The position numbers and the translations under genes are program-made. The notes under the pieces were generated by a model, which ran no database searches, was not told the DNA's origin, and worked only from the letters and a program-made list of their open reading frames with translations. A stretch of DNA of 40,342 nt from Moraxella osloensis (GTDB lineage: Bacteria; Pseudomonadota; Gammaproteobacteria; Pseudomonadales; Moraxellaceae), in NCBI RefSeq assembly GCF_001553955.1, contig NZ_CP014238.1, positions 1-40,342 of the forward strand, given 5' to 3'. Shown piece by piece: positions 25,298-33,128 of this stretch (position 1 is its first letter; each line of letters begins with the position of its first letter).

Positions 25298-26617
25298 TTA
25301 GCCCACACATTGAAAAGTCTGAAAAGTACGGCAATGATTGAGTGGATAAATATCTTTGCCTATAATATTGTTGATGATAGTCGCTGCTCGATACGCCCCT
25401 AATCCTAAATCAGGTGTTCCCACGCCATGGCTATGAAATTCCATATTTTGTGCAAATATTCTGCCCTGACTTAACGGATTGTGGTAGCTGACTTCATAAT
25501 CCCGATTTATTTCATAATGACCAAGACTATCTCTGGCTATATCAGATTGAATCGCAGAGAGAAACTGCGGTTCTTGAGATTTATACCCTGTGGCTAAAAT
25601 AAGATAATCTGCTTGCAAACTCACAGGAACAGTCGTGTGGTTGTGATAAAAATTACAGATAAATTTATGCCTATTGTCAGGCTCGATAGGTGAGGCTAGA
25701 ATCTCATGTAATGCCAAATTGGGCATTAGTTTGACATTATATTCACTGGGTGTCAGACATCGTTGATACAGCTTATCGTATATCTGTTTTAATAATTGGG
25801 CATTAATGCCTTTATAAAGCAGTCCTTGTTTTTGCAATAACTGCTGTTTTTTTTGGGGCAATAAATCATAAAAATAGTCGGTATAGTTGGGACTAAAATG
25901 CTCTAACGCTAATGGTGTGTATTCCATAGGGAAAAAACCTTCTGCCCTAGTGACCCAGCTTATATTAGTAAACTCGTTATCATCGATAAGTTTATAAAAA
26001 ATTTCTCCTGCAGACTGACCTGAACCCACTAATACAATGTTTGCCTGTTTATCTTGACAAAGTTTTTCATACTGATGCATAAAGACTGAAGAATGAAAGC
26101 ACTTATCAGGGTAGAGTTGATTGGCTTCTAGGGTACAGCTAGGTATCGTTGGTGTTGTACCCACACCGATGACCAGATTTTTACAGTCATAGGATTTTTC
26201 AACACCATGACAAGTCACGACCACGCTAAATCCTTCAGCAATGGCTTTTACGCTCTTCACATGGTAGCCAAAGTATAGGTTATCAAGTTGTTCACAGACC
26301 CATCGGCAATAGTCGTTATATTCTAGTCTAGGCAAGAAAAATGACTCTCTAAAATAAAACTGAAATATTTTTTTGGTTTCAATCAGATAATTTAAAAAGC
26401 TAAATCGACTGGTTGGCTCGACCATAGTAACTAAATCTGCTAAGAATGGTACTTGTAAGGTAGTATCAGGCATGAGCATACCATCATGCCAAGAAAAGCT
26501 TTCCTTTTTCTCAAAAAATGCACTGGTGAGACCACAGTCCTTATTTTGCAATAAAGTTGCTAAACTTAAATTAAAAGGACCGATACCAATGCCAATAACA
26601 TCTATCACTTTATGCAC
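25298..26617 (-). CDS. lysine/ornithine/diamine N-monooxygenase (IucD family)
   Basis: 439 residues. The FAD-binding motif IGIGIGPFNLSLATLLQ is at the start, the NADPH-binding motif NIVLVGSGQSAGEIFYKL near the middle, and ILATGYKSQEPQF in the C-terminal third, the classical order for siderophore N-hydroxylases. It hydroxylates the terminal amine of lysine or a diamine before acylation. The start is a GTG at 26617 overlapping the upstream synthetase by 13 bases. Substrate cannot be read from the sequence. No diaminobutyrate aminotransferase or decarboxylase is on the plasmid, so either lysine or a host diamine is used. Confidence 0.9.
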   Translation of the reverse strand: MHKVIDVIGIGIGPFNLSLATLLQNKDCGLTSAFFEKKESFSWHDGMLMPDTTLQVPFLADLVTMVEPTSRFSFLNYLIETKKIFQFYFRESFFLPRLEYNDYCRWVCEQLDNLYFGYHVKSVKAIAEGFSVVVTCHGVEKSYDCKNLVIGVGTTPTIPSCTLEANQLYPDKCFHSSVFMHQYEKLCQDKQANIVLVGSGQSAGEIFYKLIDDNEFTNISWVTRAEGFFPMEYTPLALEHFSPNYTDYFYDLLPQKKQQLLQKQGLLYKGINAQLLKQIYDKLYQRCLTPSEYNVKLMPNLALHEILASPIEPDNRHKFICNFYHNHTTVPVSLQADYLILATGYKSQEPQFLSAIQSDIARDSLGHYEINRDYEVSYHNPLSQGRIFAQNMEFHSHGVGTPDLGLGAYRAATIINNIIGKDIYPLNHCRTFQTFQCVG

Positions 26618-28401
26618 TCACTCTCATGGTTGAAGCGTTGAATAGGGTTTTTTATATCAACATAAATCGATTGCGTTTCTACAGGGGCTATTAGTTCATC
26701 TAGCTGATGTAATCGGGTGAGCAGATTACCTTTGTAGGGTAATTCATCTTGGAAAAGTAGGGTTTGAAGTAACAGACTGTCGGGGTATAACTGATAAAAT
26801 CTTTCAATATGCTGGTAGAGTAGGTCGATGAGTTTTATTTCTGTGGTTGCACCCGTTTTAGCAATCGCTGTGATTACCGAAAACACACTGTTACCAATGA
26901 AATAATAGATAAAACGATGACTAGCAAACTCAACAGGTACGACACATTGAGCCTCTGTGTGTAACTCAGGGTAAGTTGCAATTAACGTTTCTGCATAATC
27001 TATAACATAGCCGAAACTTTGATTATCTCTCACCCAAAATTTTGCAGGTAAATGATTATCAAGTTCTAGTAGGCTGTTTTGTTGATGGGCTTCAAATACC
27101 ATACCGTAGGTATGATAGATTTGTAGCATTGAGTCTAGCGATATCGTTAAAAATTGATTGAACCAATTGATTGCTATATCTTCATGAGAAAGATTTTTTT
27201 GTTGGGCGATTGCCTCAAATAAATGGCTGAATCTATTTGCCTGATTCAATGGATGATCTTGACACAATGTCGCCAAGTTAGTGACATTATCACTCTGATT
27301 AAAAGGATTATGCCGAAAAATACAAATGGTTTCATGAATAATATCGTCATCAATCTTTAAGCCTATCCAAGCAGGGTCATTGATAACATTGAAACTGGGA
27401 ATGATAGACTTAATTGTTTCGCCCACCTCACTGTGCCAAATTTTGGTAGCAAACATACCTCGACGGCATTCTTTTGGCAGATTGATTCTAACAGCGTTTG
27501 TAATAGCCACAGATAACGAAAATTTTAACATCCATGGTGCATCAAAACTTGCCACCGTGCGTACAGAAGTGGTGGGGAAAAAGCTCGTTCCTGTCTCACC
27601 AATATCTATCAATAAACTATCCGCAACAAGCTGTTTATAAAAAGGCGTATCTTGAAGAAATTTGGCTTGCCAAGGATGTAGCGGTAATAATTTATAGCAT
27701 GGAAATTGCAAAAATAATTTTTTTTGCTCCTGTGGCATAAAAGGTGTGAGGTATTCAAGCAGTTGCCGTGAGATAGATTTACCATCAAAAGACTCTTCAA
27801 TCGTATTATCAGGGTGTACTAACCAATAATGAATATTGAAACAGCCTTTGGTTTCAGGTGAGTAGTTTATCCATTGCTGTTTATTAAAACCTATGCGGGC
27901 TTTGGGCGTTGGGTGCATTGCATGACCATAAATCAATGCTTGCTCAGTTTCAATAAAGTTTAATGTGTCACTAGCGAATAATGTCTCAAAATCTTTGGCT
28001 CTATTTAGCATGATAGTAACTAACTTTTGATGACTTTCAATCCACCTTGACAATACATCGAATGTATCGAGATTTTCACTATGGTGGTATTGAATATCCG
28101 CTAGAATCAGACTAGCCGTCGTTAGACTATTGATTTCTACATAGCCACCGTTTGCCCTAACATAAATTTTGCCAAAAATTTGATGCTGTCCTAATATACT
28201 AAAAAAATGCAATGGGATATATAACGCTTGTTGGAGGGGTAATAATGTTAAAACCAATACATCTTTGCCATCAAAAAATTCTATATCATTATTATTAAAT
28301 TTTTCATTTTTTATTATTTTAAATCGATTTATTTCAATACAGTAAGCATTAATTAGGTTTTGTACTGACAACCTATCAATATGTTCAGTCAAACAAGGCA
28401 T
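26605..28401 (-). CDS. NIS siderophore synthetase (IucA/IucC family), first gene of the operon
   Basis: 598 residues. Motifs GHAMHPTPKARIGFNKQQWI, LLPLHPWQAKFL (HPWQ), TSVRTVASFDAPWMLKFSLS, and EAHQQNSLLELDNHLPAKFW are those of the NIS synthetase family. It is the first gene of a minus-strand operon (synthetase, monooxygenase, synthetase, acyltransferase, exporter) joined by overlaps or short gaps. A Fur-box-like site lies about 50 bases upstream. It probably forms the first citrate amide, like IucA. The A-D-C-B order resembles acinetoferrin-type clusters more than the E. coli iucABCD order; this is from memory and not decisive. Confidence 0.9.
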   Translation of the reverse strand: MPCLTEHIDRLSVQNLINAYCIEINRFKIIKNEKFNNNDIEFFDGKDVLVLTLLPLQQALYIPLHFFSILGQHQIFGKIYVRANGGYVEINSLTTASLILADIQYHHSENLDTFDVLSRWIESHQKLVTIMLNRAKDFETLFASDTLNFIETEQALIYGHAMHPTPKARIGFNKQQWINYSPETKGCFNIHYWLVHPDNTIEESFDGKSISRQLLEYLTPFMPQEQKKLFLQFPCYKLLPLHPWQAKFLQDTPFYKQLVADSLLIDIGETGTSFFPTTSVRTVASFDAPWMLKFSLSVAITNAVRINLPKECRRGMFATKIWHSEVGETIKSIIPSFNVINDPAWIGLKIDDDIIHETICIFRHNPFNQSDNVTNLATLCQDHPLNQANRFSHLFEAIAQQKNLSHEDIAINWFNQFLTISLDSMLQIYHTYGMVFEAHQQNSLLELDNHLPAKFWVRDNQSFGYVIDYAETLIATYPELHTEAQCVVPVEFASHRFIYYFIGNSVFSVITAIAKTGATTEIKLIDLLYQHIERFYQLYPDSLLLQTLLFQDELPYKGNLLTRLHQLDELIAPVETQSIYVDIKNPIQRFNHESECIK

Positions 28402-28449
28402 AACTCATCCGAAGCATTGGTATAATAAAATTGTGAGGATAATAATACA

Positions 28450-28468
28450 AATGATAATCATTATCAAT
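28450..28468. promoter_or_regulatory. Fur-box-like operator of the siderophore biosynthesis operon
   Basis: AATGATAATCATTATCAAT closely matches the Fur consensus. It lies about 50 bases upstream of the first synthetase start and only nine bases from an IS1-type terminus at 28478, so the IS end is right behind the promoter. Confidence 0.87.
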
Positions 28469-28477
28469 ATATAATTT

Positions 28478-28753
28478 GGTGGTGCATCAAAAAGTATGCT
28501 GATATCAAACATACCCATTATTAATGTAAAAAAATACTAAATCAAAGGCTTTGAAGTGGTTTTCGAGTTTTTTGGAGAAGTTACAACTTCGCCTGACTGC
28601 TCGTTTTATTCTATGTCGAATACGACAATTATTTCCTTCAATACCTACGGTAAAAAACTTACCGATCTTTTGAGTAAAGCCTTCAAACCCATTGACAAAA
28701 CTGTCCCAAGTATCACTGGCTATTACTGCACAAGTTACGCCAAGCTTTTGAAG
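28478..28753 (-). mobile_element. IS1-family remnant (transposase C-terminus and one end)
   Basis: The minus strand encodes LQKLGVTCAVIASDTWDSFV, then GKFFTVGIEGNNCRIRHRIK and FSKKLENHFKAFDLVFFYIN-NGYV-stop, the C-terminal part of an IS1-type InsB transposase. The terminus GGTGGTGCATCAAAAAGTAT at 28478 is of the type found at IS1-family ends. The other end is lost at 28754, where an IS3-type left end begins. Confidence 0.78.
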
Positions 28754-28840
28754 TGAACCGCTCCGGGTTTATCGAAGACTCCAATATTTGGACAAAACCC
28801 AACATGGAATCAAGACAATATTAAACAAATATTATTAGTA
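28754..28840 (+). mobile_element. left-end remnant of an IS3-family element
   Basis: TGAACCGCTCCGGGTTTATC followed by GAAGACTCCAATATTTGGAC resembles the left end and leader of the IS at 15644 (TGAACCGTCCCGGGATTGTC, then GGAGACCC). No transposase frame remains. The right limit is unclear. Confidence 0.55.
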
Positions 28841-28900
28841 CGTATTCGCACAATTTATTTTATGTTAAATAATAACCGTCTTATTTAAAGGATACTTCTA

Positions 28901-29126
28901 GGGGTCAGCACAGAATTCGGATCATATTGGGCGGTAAGTATATTTGTCTAGTTCTATGTATCTGTTATTATTAAATGACTTTATTGAAAACCTCTAAGTT
29001 GAATTGCATGTTAGCAAACTCTATTAGACAGGCAAAATACAAAAATATAAATCATTGATTTTAATACATCTATTAATCGATGAAATTCCTTAGCGTGCTA
29101 TATGGTCCGAATTCTTTGCTGACCCC
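28901..29126. mobile_element. 226-bp miniature element with Tn3-type inverted repeats (TIME-like)
   Basis: The left end is GGGGTCAGCACAGAATTCGG followed by ATCATATTGGGCGGTAAG. The right end, in complement, is GGGGTCAGCAAAGAATTCGG followed by ACCATATAGCACGCTAAGGA. Both follow the plan of the Tn3 ends at 10085 and 13959, including the inner GGGCGGTAAG/AAGGAATTT block. There is no gene inside. An ATTAGACAG motif in the interior resembles the res candidate of the Tn3 element. The flanks TTCTA and TATAA are not identical, so no clean duplication. Confidence 0.78.
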
Positions 29127-29150
29127 TATAAGAACAGTTTAGTAAAATGC

Positions 29151-29780
29151 TTATTGACCATTTAATAGCGAATTCAACCGTGCTGACCACATTTCAGCCT
29201 CATGTTCATGGCTTACCCAAAAGCCATGACGAGGTTGTGGGGCATAATTAATAAATACCGTCACCGCATTTGCCGTCATCTCCACATAATTACCGCCCGT
29301 GACACGACCTGTATCAAAGTTAATATGATAATCTCGTCGTTGAATCACATCCTTTTGGTACAGCTTCCAGCCTTGAATATCGCCATAATCACAAATCATG
29401 TATTGTGGTTTACGTTCAGGATCGATGGTAAAAGCAATTTTCTTGGCAGTATCGTCAATTAAAATACCAGGTGATTCATAATCCACATGAAAAACTTGCG
29501 CAACTATCTGCTGTTTATAGTAGTCATGGATGGGTTGCACCATATTGCGACCTTTAGACAAAATCATTTTGGTTTTAACCAGCCAAGTATTAATCACAAA
29601 TACTAGAAACATAAATAAAAAATACCAAGAAAAGAATTCTCGGCGTCCTGAGATTAGCCATATCAATAGGGCTAACGGAATAGGGATTAATACACTGCGT
29701 AAGGCTATTTTTTTAAAGATACCCTTATGGTCAAATACGGGCGCTTTATCATCATTAACTGGGATGATTTGAACGGTCAT
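29151..29780 (-). CDS. membrane-anchored protein of unknown function
   Basis: 209 residues. Two adjacent hydrophobic segments lie at about residues 27-65 (ALRSVLIPIPLALLIWLISG and FFSWYFLFMFLVFVINTWLV). A soluble C-terminal domain of about 140 residues follows, with IAFTIDPERKPQYMICDYGD and TGGNYVEMTANAVTVFINYA. I do not recognise a characterised family; a DUF4755-like domain is possible. It is transcribed divergently from an XRE regulator across an intergenic region with two palindromic operator-like sites, so the regulator probably controls it. Confidence 0.72.
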   Translation of the reverse strand: MTVQIIPVNDDKAPVFDHKGIFKKIALRSVLIPIPLALLIWLISGRREFFSWYFLFMFLVFVINTWLVKTKMILSKGRNMVQPIHDYYKQQIVAQVFHVDYESPGILIDDTAKKIAFTIDPERKPQYMICDYGDIQGWKLYQKDVIQRRDYHINFDTGRVTGGNYVEMTANAVTVFINYAPQPRHGFWVSHEHEAEMWSARLNSLLNGQ

Positions 29781-29818
29781 CCTAACTCCTCAATAAAAGA
29801 AAACGAGTGTTTGTAAAA

Positions 29819-29837
29819 TACTACGATATACGTAGTA
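29819..29837. promoter_or_regulatory. palindromic operator candidate 1
   Basis: TACTACG-ATATA-CGTAGTA has perfect 7-bp arms. It lies in the divergent intergenic region between the membrane-protein gene (start 29780) and the XRE gene (start 29889) and shares the TACGA/CGTAG half-site with the next palindrome. Confidence 0.65.
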
Positions 29838-29854
29838 AAAAATCAAAGAAAATA

Positions 29855-29867
29855 TACGAAATTCGTA
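29855..29867. promoter_or_regulatory. palindromic operator candidate 2
   Basis: TACGAAATTCGTA is a near-perfect palindrome centred about 33 bases from the first and about 28 bases upstream of the XRE start, well placed for autoregulation. Confidence 0.62.
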
Positions 29868-29888
29868 GCTTTAATCTGGGAATAAGCT

Positions 29889-30209
29889 ATGGATTTACAG
29901 GCGATTTTTACAACACGGTTTAAACAAGCCAGAAAAGCTAAAAAACTCACTCAGGAACAATTAGGCATTGCGATAGGATTGGATGAGTTTGTCGCTAGTA
30001 CCCGCATTAATCGTTATGAAAAAGGCATACACTTGCCTGATTTACAGACATTGGCTCGTATTGCTGAGATACTGGATGTACCGCCTGCTTTCTTTTTTGC
30101 GGAGGATGTGTTGGCTGAGAATATTTTGATTTTTAAAATGAATAATAACGAGAAAAAGGCAAGTATGAAGACTAATCCTTTGCAAAATAAATTTTCAGAT
30201 TTAAAATAA
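29889..30209 (+). CDS. XRE-family transcriptional regulator
   Basis: 106 residues. An N-terminal HTH_3 domain covers about residues 9-70: FKQARKAKKLTQEQLGIAIG, then STRINRYEKGIHLPDLQTLA and RIAEILDVPPAFFFAED. The C-terminal tail is basic and low in order. GGGA precedes the ATG at 29889. It is divergent from the membrane-protein gene and followed by a VbhA-like gene 31 bases later. It probably binds the two palindromes upstream and represses both promoters. Confidence 0.85.
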   Translation: MDLQAIFTTRFKQARKAKKLTQEQLGIAIGLDEFVASTRINRYEKGIHLPDLQTLARIAEILDVPPAFFFAEDVLAENILIFKMNNNEKKASMKTNPLQNKFSDLK

Positions 30210-30240
30210 TCACCATTAAAAAACCGACTTGAGATATTTT

Positions 30241-30444
30241 ATGATTGATGCAGCAACCGAAGCTCGGCGCCGTAAAAATTGGCAGTTTGCCTGCAATAGC
30301 AGTGCGTTATCTGGCTTTGAAACGCCGCCTGAAATGCATGCGATTGTGGAACGCTATTTTAAGGATGAAATCAGTTTGACGGAAACTATAGAGGCGCTGC
30401 GCAAATTTAACTCACAACGCTATCTATCTATCAACGCCGAGTAA
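30241..30444 (+). CDS. VbhA-family antitoxin-like protein, orphan, inhibitory glutamate replaced
   Basis: 67 residues from the ATG at 30241; a TTG four codons upstream is less likely. EARRRKNWQFACNSSALSGF aligns position by position with Bartonella VbhA (RRRDARNALASQRLEGL as I recall it), then ERYFKDEISLTETIEAL with its second half. VbhA blocks Fic AMP-transferase toxins with an S-x-x-x-E-G motif. Here it reads S20-x-x-x-S24-G25, so the inhibitory glutamate is missing. No Fic motif (HxFx(D/E)GNGR) is seen in any predicted protein here. It may be a leftover antitoxin, may act on a host Fic protein, or may have another role near the mob genes. Confidence 0.75.
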   Translation: MIDAATEARRRKNWQFACNSSALSGFETPPEMHAIVERYFKDEISLTETIEALRKFNSQRYLSINAE

Positions 30445-30548
30445 CCCTTTCAATAATACATATAGCATTTTGGCTTTCGATTGCTATTAAACACTTAATT
30501 TCTTGCTTGTTATGCAGTAATAATCGCTATTTTGATAACTAAGACCCT

Positions 30549-33071
30549 TTATGGTCCAAAGCTTGGTCCAGATGGTTCATTGTTAAGCGCCTGCTCTTCC
30601 CACCTTTTAACATTCTCAGTTAACTGTGTAAATCCGCTCATATTAGGCGAATGGCTATCAACAAACTGCTGAACTTGTTCGGTCGTGGCTTGTGCGCCTT
30701 TGGATCCATCTTCATGGGTTTCATATAGCCGCCCTGCTTTAGCATAAGTCATTGCTTTTTGCTTTAACTCATCAAAGCGACGTTTAAATAAATCACCTAT
30801 CGCATTAGCAAGGGTTGAAACTGCTTCAGTGAATTGTCTAAAACTTTCTGCTGCTGAGTGAAATGCGCTAGTGAGTTCTTCATATCCGTCTTTAAAGGCG
30901 CTAAGTCCTTGATTAGCGTGATTAAGGACTTCAGATCTTTGTTCTGCATGGTGTTGCTGCGCTGTAAGGTAATGATTGAATTTTCCAAGTCCTTTAGTAA
31001 CTGTTTGAACTCGTTGTCGTCGATTGGCTGTATACTGTCTAATTGGTTCAAGGCTTGTTGCATTTTGTCTTGTAAGAGCTGATATTCTTCCCTGCCTAAT
31101 TTTAGCATTTTTAGCTGCTGTTGATTGGTGGTCTTTAATTCTTGTAAGTAGGTCTCCATCTTCGCTAGCTGCGGCTGCAGACGGTCTTGGATTTCTTCTT
31201 CGATAATCGGTATAAGCTGATCGAGCAAGTCTGGTATCAATTGAGAAAGTGTTTCGCTCATCTGTGTTTGTAGATTCTGGACTGCCTGGTTGATTTGCTC
31301 GGTCATTTGGCTGTGCAAATCGTTCGACAATTTTTGTAAGCTTTGTGTGATGAGCTCGCTTGGACTGATAGGTAGGGTCATGGGTTATTCCTTGCTGCTT
31401 TGCTGCCGGTTTTAATTTGGTGCGTCTGGCGCTATCTGTAACACCAATTGCCTTTTGGGATTCAAACCAAATTTCACTTGCTGTTGATTTTTGGGAATAA
31501 TCAGCATTTGCTTGGGATCTTGGTCGTTGGGTAACACGGTCACCATCGTTAATGCTCGAGCCTCGGCCGGTGTCTGCTGAATTTTCGCTGAAATCAGCGC
31601 CAACTGCTGCTGTTGTTGTTCTATCGATTGTTCCACCTGAGCCAATTGCTGTTGCTGTTGGCTCATCAAGTGGCTTGAGTAATAGGTCATCCCCAGCATT
31701 ACTAGCGTTGGAATCAAGGCTAGAACGAAGGTAATCATCCCAATCATCATTGCCTTGACTCTCAGGTTCGCTTGTTTTTGCGCTTGGGCTTGGTAAAAGC
31801 CCTGATACACCGTCTCGCTCTGCTTCATGTGGGTCTTGGCTTGTTCTACCAAGTTGTTGGCGTATTCCCTGAAAAGCTTTTGGCTTTGGTGCTGACTCTC
31901 TAAAATCTGAAACTGTAATATTCCTAATTTCTGATTGGTTAGCTGGATTTGATCGGTTGTTTTGCTCAGCATCTGCTGAGTTTGCTCCAACTGATTGACT
32001 GACTGCACTAGGTTCTGGTTGGCTGTTGTCACTTGGTCGTCGATCAGAGGTGTAGCCTGGCTCAGTAAGTTGTTGATCAACTTGTTGCCCGAGCTCTCGA
32101 TGCGACTCATAATATTGTTTAAAGCGCTGTTGAAGTCGACGAAGGCGTCGTCCAACCTCTTGTTCATTAAGTTCTGCAAGTTTTGCTCGAGTTGCAGGTT
32201 CTTTTGTTTTTGTTGTTCTAAAATTTTCGAGACTTTGTCTTGTGAACTCTCGCTCATATAGCATCCCTTTTAATTTTATATTTCTGCCACCGTTTGGATT
32301 TTTAATCGAAATCGATTTGCCTTTTTTGTCAATACGAGTAATTTCAAACATCTCACCAATTAGGCGTACCACATCTTCATGAGATTCAATACTGTTATCA
32401 CTCAAAATCGTTTCAACCAAATGCAGAGCAATTTCTTCTTCGATAAATACTTTGTTAGTGCCAACGTTATTTGTACCAACTAACGAAGCACTATTTTGTT
32501 CAGCGAATATCTGTTTCTCATGCATTTTTTTATGCGCATACTCATAGCCTTTAAGCCGATAAACACGCTGACGGTTAGCATCATTGGGGTCGGCTAAGCC
32601 ATAATCGAAATTGATCAAATCCTTCCAACTATCCACCAAATCTAAATCTTTATGATGGTAATAAACCGTTAACGATCTACCCGTTGGTAGATGAATATCT
32701 GCAAATACAAAATGCAATTCTTGGCGGTCTTTATCAACATGCTCGACCCAATAGCCACTGTACTCACCTCGAGTCATGCCAGGAAATAAATTGGCTTCAA
32801 ACGATTCTATGATTTCAATTTTTTGCGTATCAGTTATCGATTCTTCAGGTGCGAATGAAAATACTCCAGACGTATAAAGCTTACTATTTTTAATACCATT
32901 AATAATTTCCGTGGTGACTGCATCATCCCCGTAGATTAAACGAGCCCCCTCGCGGGGTTTGGTTTTATCATTTCTATCAAATAATAAATATGATTGAACA
33001 TCGCCACCGCCACCCGATCTTGTTGCAAATCCTTTTTTGACTTTACCATGACTAAAAAACCGAACTAACAT
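30549..33071 (-). CDS. mobA: MobA relaxase (ColE1 MbeA-like, MOB_HEN/MOBP5)
   Basis: 840 residues. The N-terminal relaxase domain (MLVRFFSHGKVKKG, then SYLLFDR with candidate catalytic Tyr28, SKLYTSGVFSFAPEE, SGYWVEHVDKDRQELHFVFA) follows ColE1 MbeA closely. ColE1 has H-E-N at this site. Here the spacing is identical but the third residue is histidine (H111, E118, H120). The protein nicks oriT and pilots the strand during mobilisation. Residues about 320-620 are low-complexity and probably disordered; two other genes are read in another frame there. GAGGG precedes the ATG. mobC lies 57 bases upstream. The plasmid has no mating-pair genes, so it is mobilisable only. Confidence 0.9.
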   Translation of the reverse strand: MLVRFFSHGKVKKGFATRSGGGGDVQSYLLFDRNDKTKPREGARLIYGDDAVTTEIINGIKNSKLYTSGVFSFAPEESITDTQKIEIIESFEANLFPGMTRGEYSGYWVEHVDKDRQELHFVFADIHLPTGRSLTVYYHHKDLDLVDSWKDLINFDYGLADPNDANRQRVYRLKGYEYAHKKMHEKQIFAEQNSASLVGTNNVGTNKVFIEEEIALHLVETILSDNSIESHEDVVRLIGEMFEITRIDKKGKSISIKNPNGGRNIKLKGMLYEREFTRQSLENFRTTKTKEPATRAKLAELNEQEVGRRLRRLQQRFKQYYESHRELGQQVDQQLTEPGYTSDRRPSDNSQPEPSAVSQSVGANSADAEQNNRSNPANQSEIRNITVSDFRESAPKPKAFQGIRQQLGRTSQDPHEAERDGVSGLLPSPSAKTSEPESQGNDDWDDYLRSSLDSNASNAGDDLLLKPLDEPTATAIGSGGTIDRTTTAAVGADFSENSADTGRGSSINDGDRVTQRPRSQANADYSQKSTASEIWFESQKAIGVTDSARRTKLKPAAKQQGITHDPTYQSKRAHHTKLTKIVERFAQPNDRANQPGSPESTNTDERNTFSIDTRLARSAYTDYRRRNPRPSAAAASEDGDLLTRIKDHQSTAAKNAKIRQGRISALTRQNATSLEPIRQYTANRRQRVQTVTKGLGKFNHYLTAQQHHAEQRSEVLNHANQGLSAFKDGYEELTSAFHSAAESFRQFTEAVSTLANAIGDLFKRRFDELKQKAMTYAKAGRLYETHEDGSKGAQATTEQVQQFVDSHSPNMSGFTQLTENVKRWEEQALNNEPSGPSFGP
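30797..31381 (-). CDS. mobD: MobD-like mobilisation protein nested inside mobA
   Basis: 194 residues in a different frame, wholly inside mobA. It is almost entirely predicted coiled coil, rich in leucine and glutamine (MTLPISPSELITQSLQKLSN, then IPIIEEEIQDRLQPQLAKME). ColE1 has mbeB and mbeD overlapping mbeA in the same arrangement, and here both nested genes use the same alternative frame, with this one starting 30 bases after the other stops. That layout and the protein-like composition support a real gene. The name is by position; sequence similarity to MbeD was not tested. Confidence 0.68.
   Translation of the reverse strand: MTLPISPSELITQSLQKLSNDLHSQMTEQINQAVQNLQTQMSETLSQLIPDLLDQLIPIIEEEIQDRLQPQLAKMETYLQELKTTNQQQLKMLKLGREEYQLLQDKMQQALNQLDSIQPIDDNEFKQLLKDLENSIITLQRSNTMQNKDLKSLITLIKDLAPLKTDMKNSLAHFTQQQKVLDNSLKQFQPLLMR
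31412..32257 (-). CDS. mobB: MobB-like mobilisation protein nested inside mobA
   Basis: 281 residues in another frame within mobA. An N-terminal coiled-coil region (SKILEQQKQKNLQLEQNLQN) is followed by one transmembrane helix at about residues 167-190 (AMMIGMITFVLALIPTLVML), a glutamine-rich coil and a beta-rich tail ending KRQLVLQIAPDAPN. MobB proteins of ColE1 and RSF1010 type also overlap the relaxase gene and link the relaxosome to the mating channel. The overlapped stretch of MobA is disordered, as expected when the other frame is constrained. Confidence 0.72.
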   Translation of the reverse strand: MSESSQDKVSKILEQQKQKNLQLEQNLQNLMNKRLDDAFVDFNSALNNIMSRIESSGNKLINNLLSQATPLIDDQVTTANQNLVQSVNQLEQTQQMLSKTTDQIQLTNQKLGILQFQILESQHQSQKLFREYANNLVEQAKTHMKQSETVYQGFYQAQAQKQANLRVKAMMIGMITFVLALIPTLVMLGMTYYSSHLMSQQQQQLAQVEQSIEQQQQQLALISAKIQQTPAEARALTMVTVLPNDQDPKQMLIIPKNQQQVKFGLNPKRQLVLQIAPDAPN

Positions 33072-33128
33072 TTTCCCTCTGCCATAAAATTATTGAGACT
33101 AGTTACTGATTTTAGTTACTCAGTTTAG

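Noticed and set aside
22835-28401. Naming the cluster as aerobactin (iucABCD)
   Set aside because: The enzyme classes fit, but the gene order is different and the acyltransferase is much shorter than IucB. Acinetoferrin or rhizobactin-like products are equally possible.
28556-28756. Plus-strand 66-residue open frame as a gene
   Set aside because: The opposite strand encodes the end of an IS1-type transposase, which explains the frame.
30858-31734. Plus-strand open frames opposite mobA
   Set aside because: They mirror the mobA/mobB/mobD coding on the other strand and have no family features or ribosome-binding sites.
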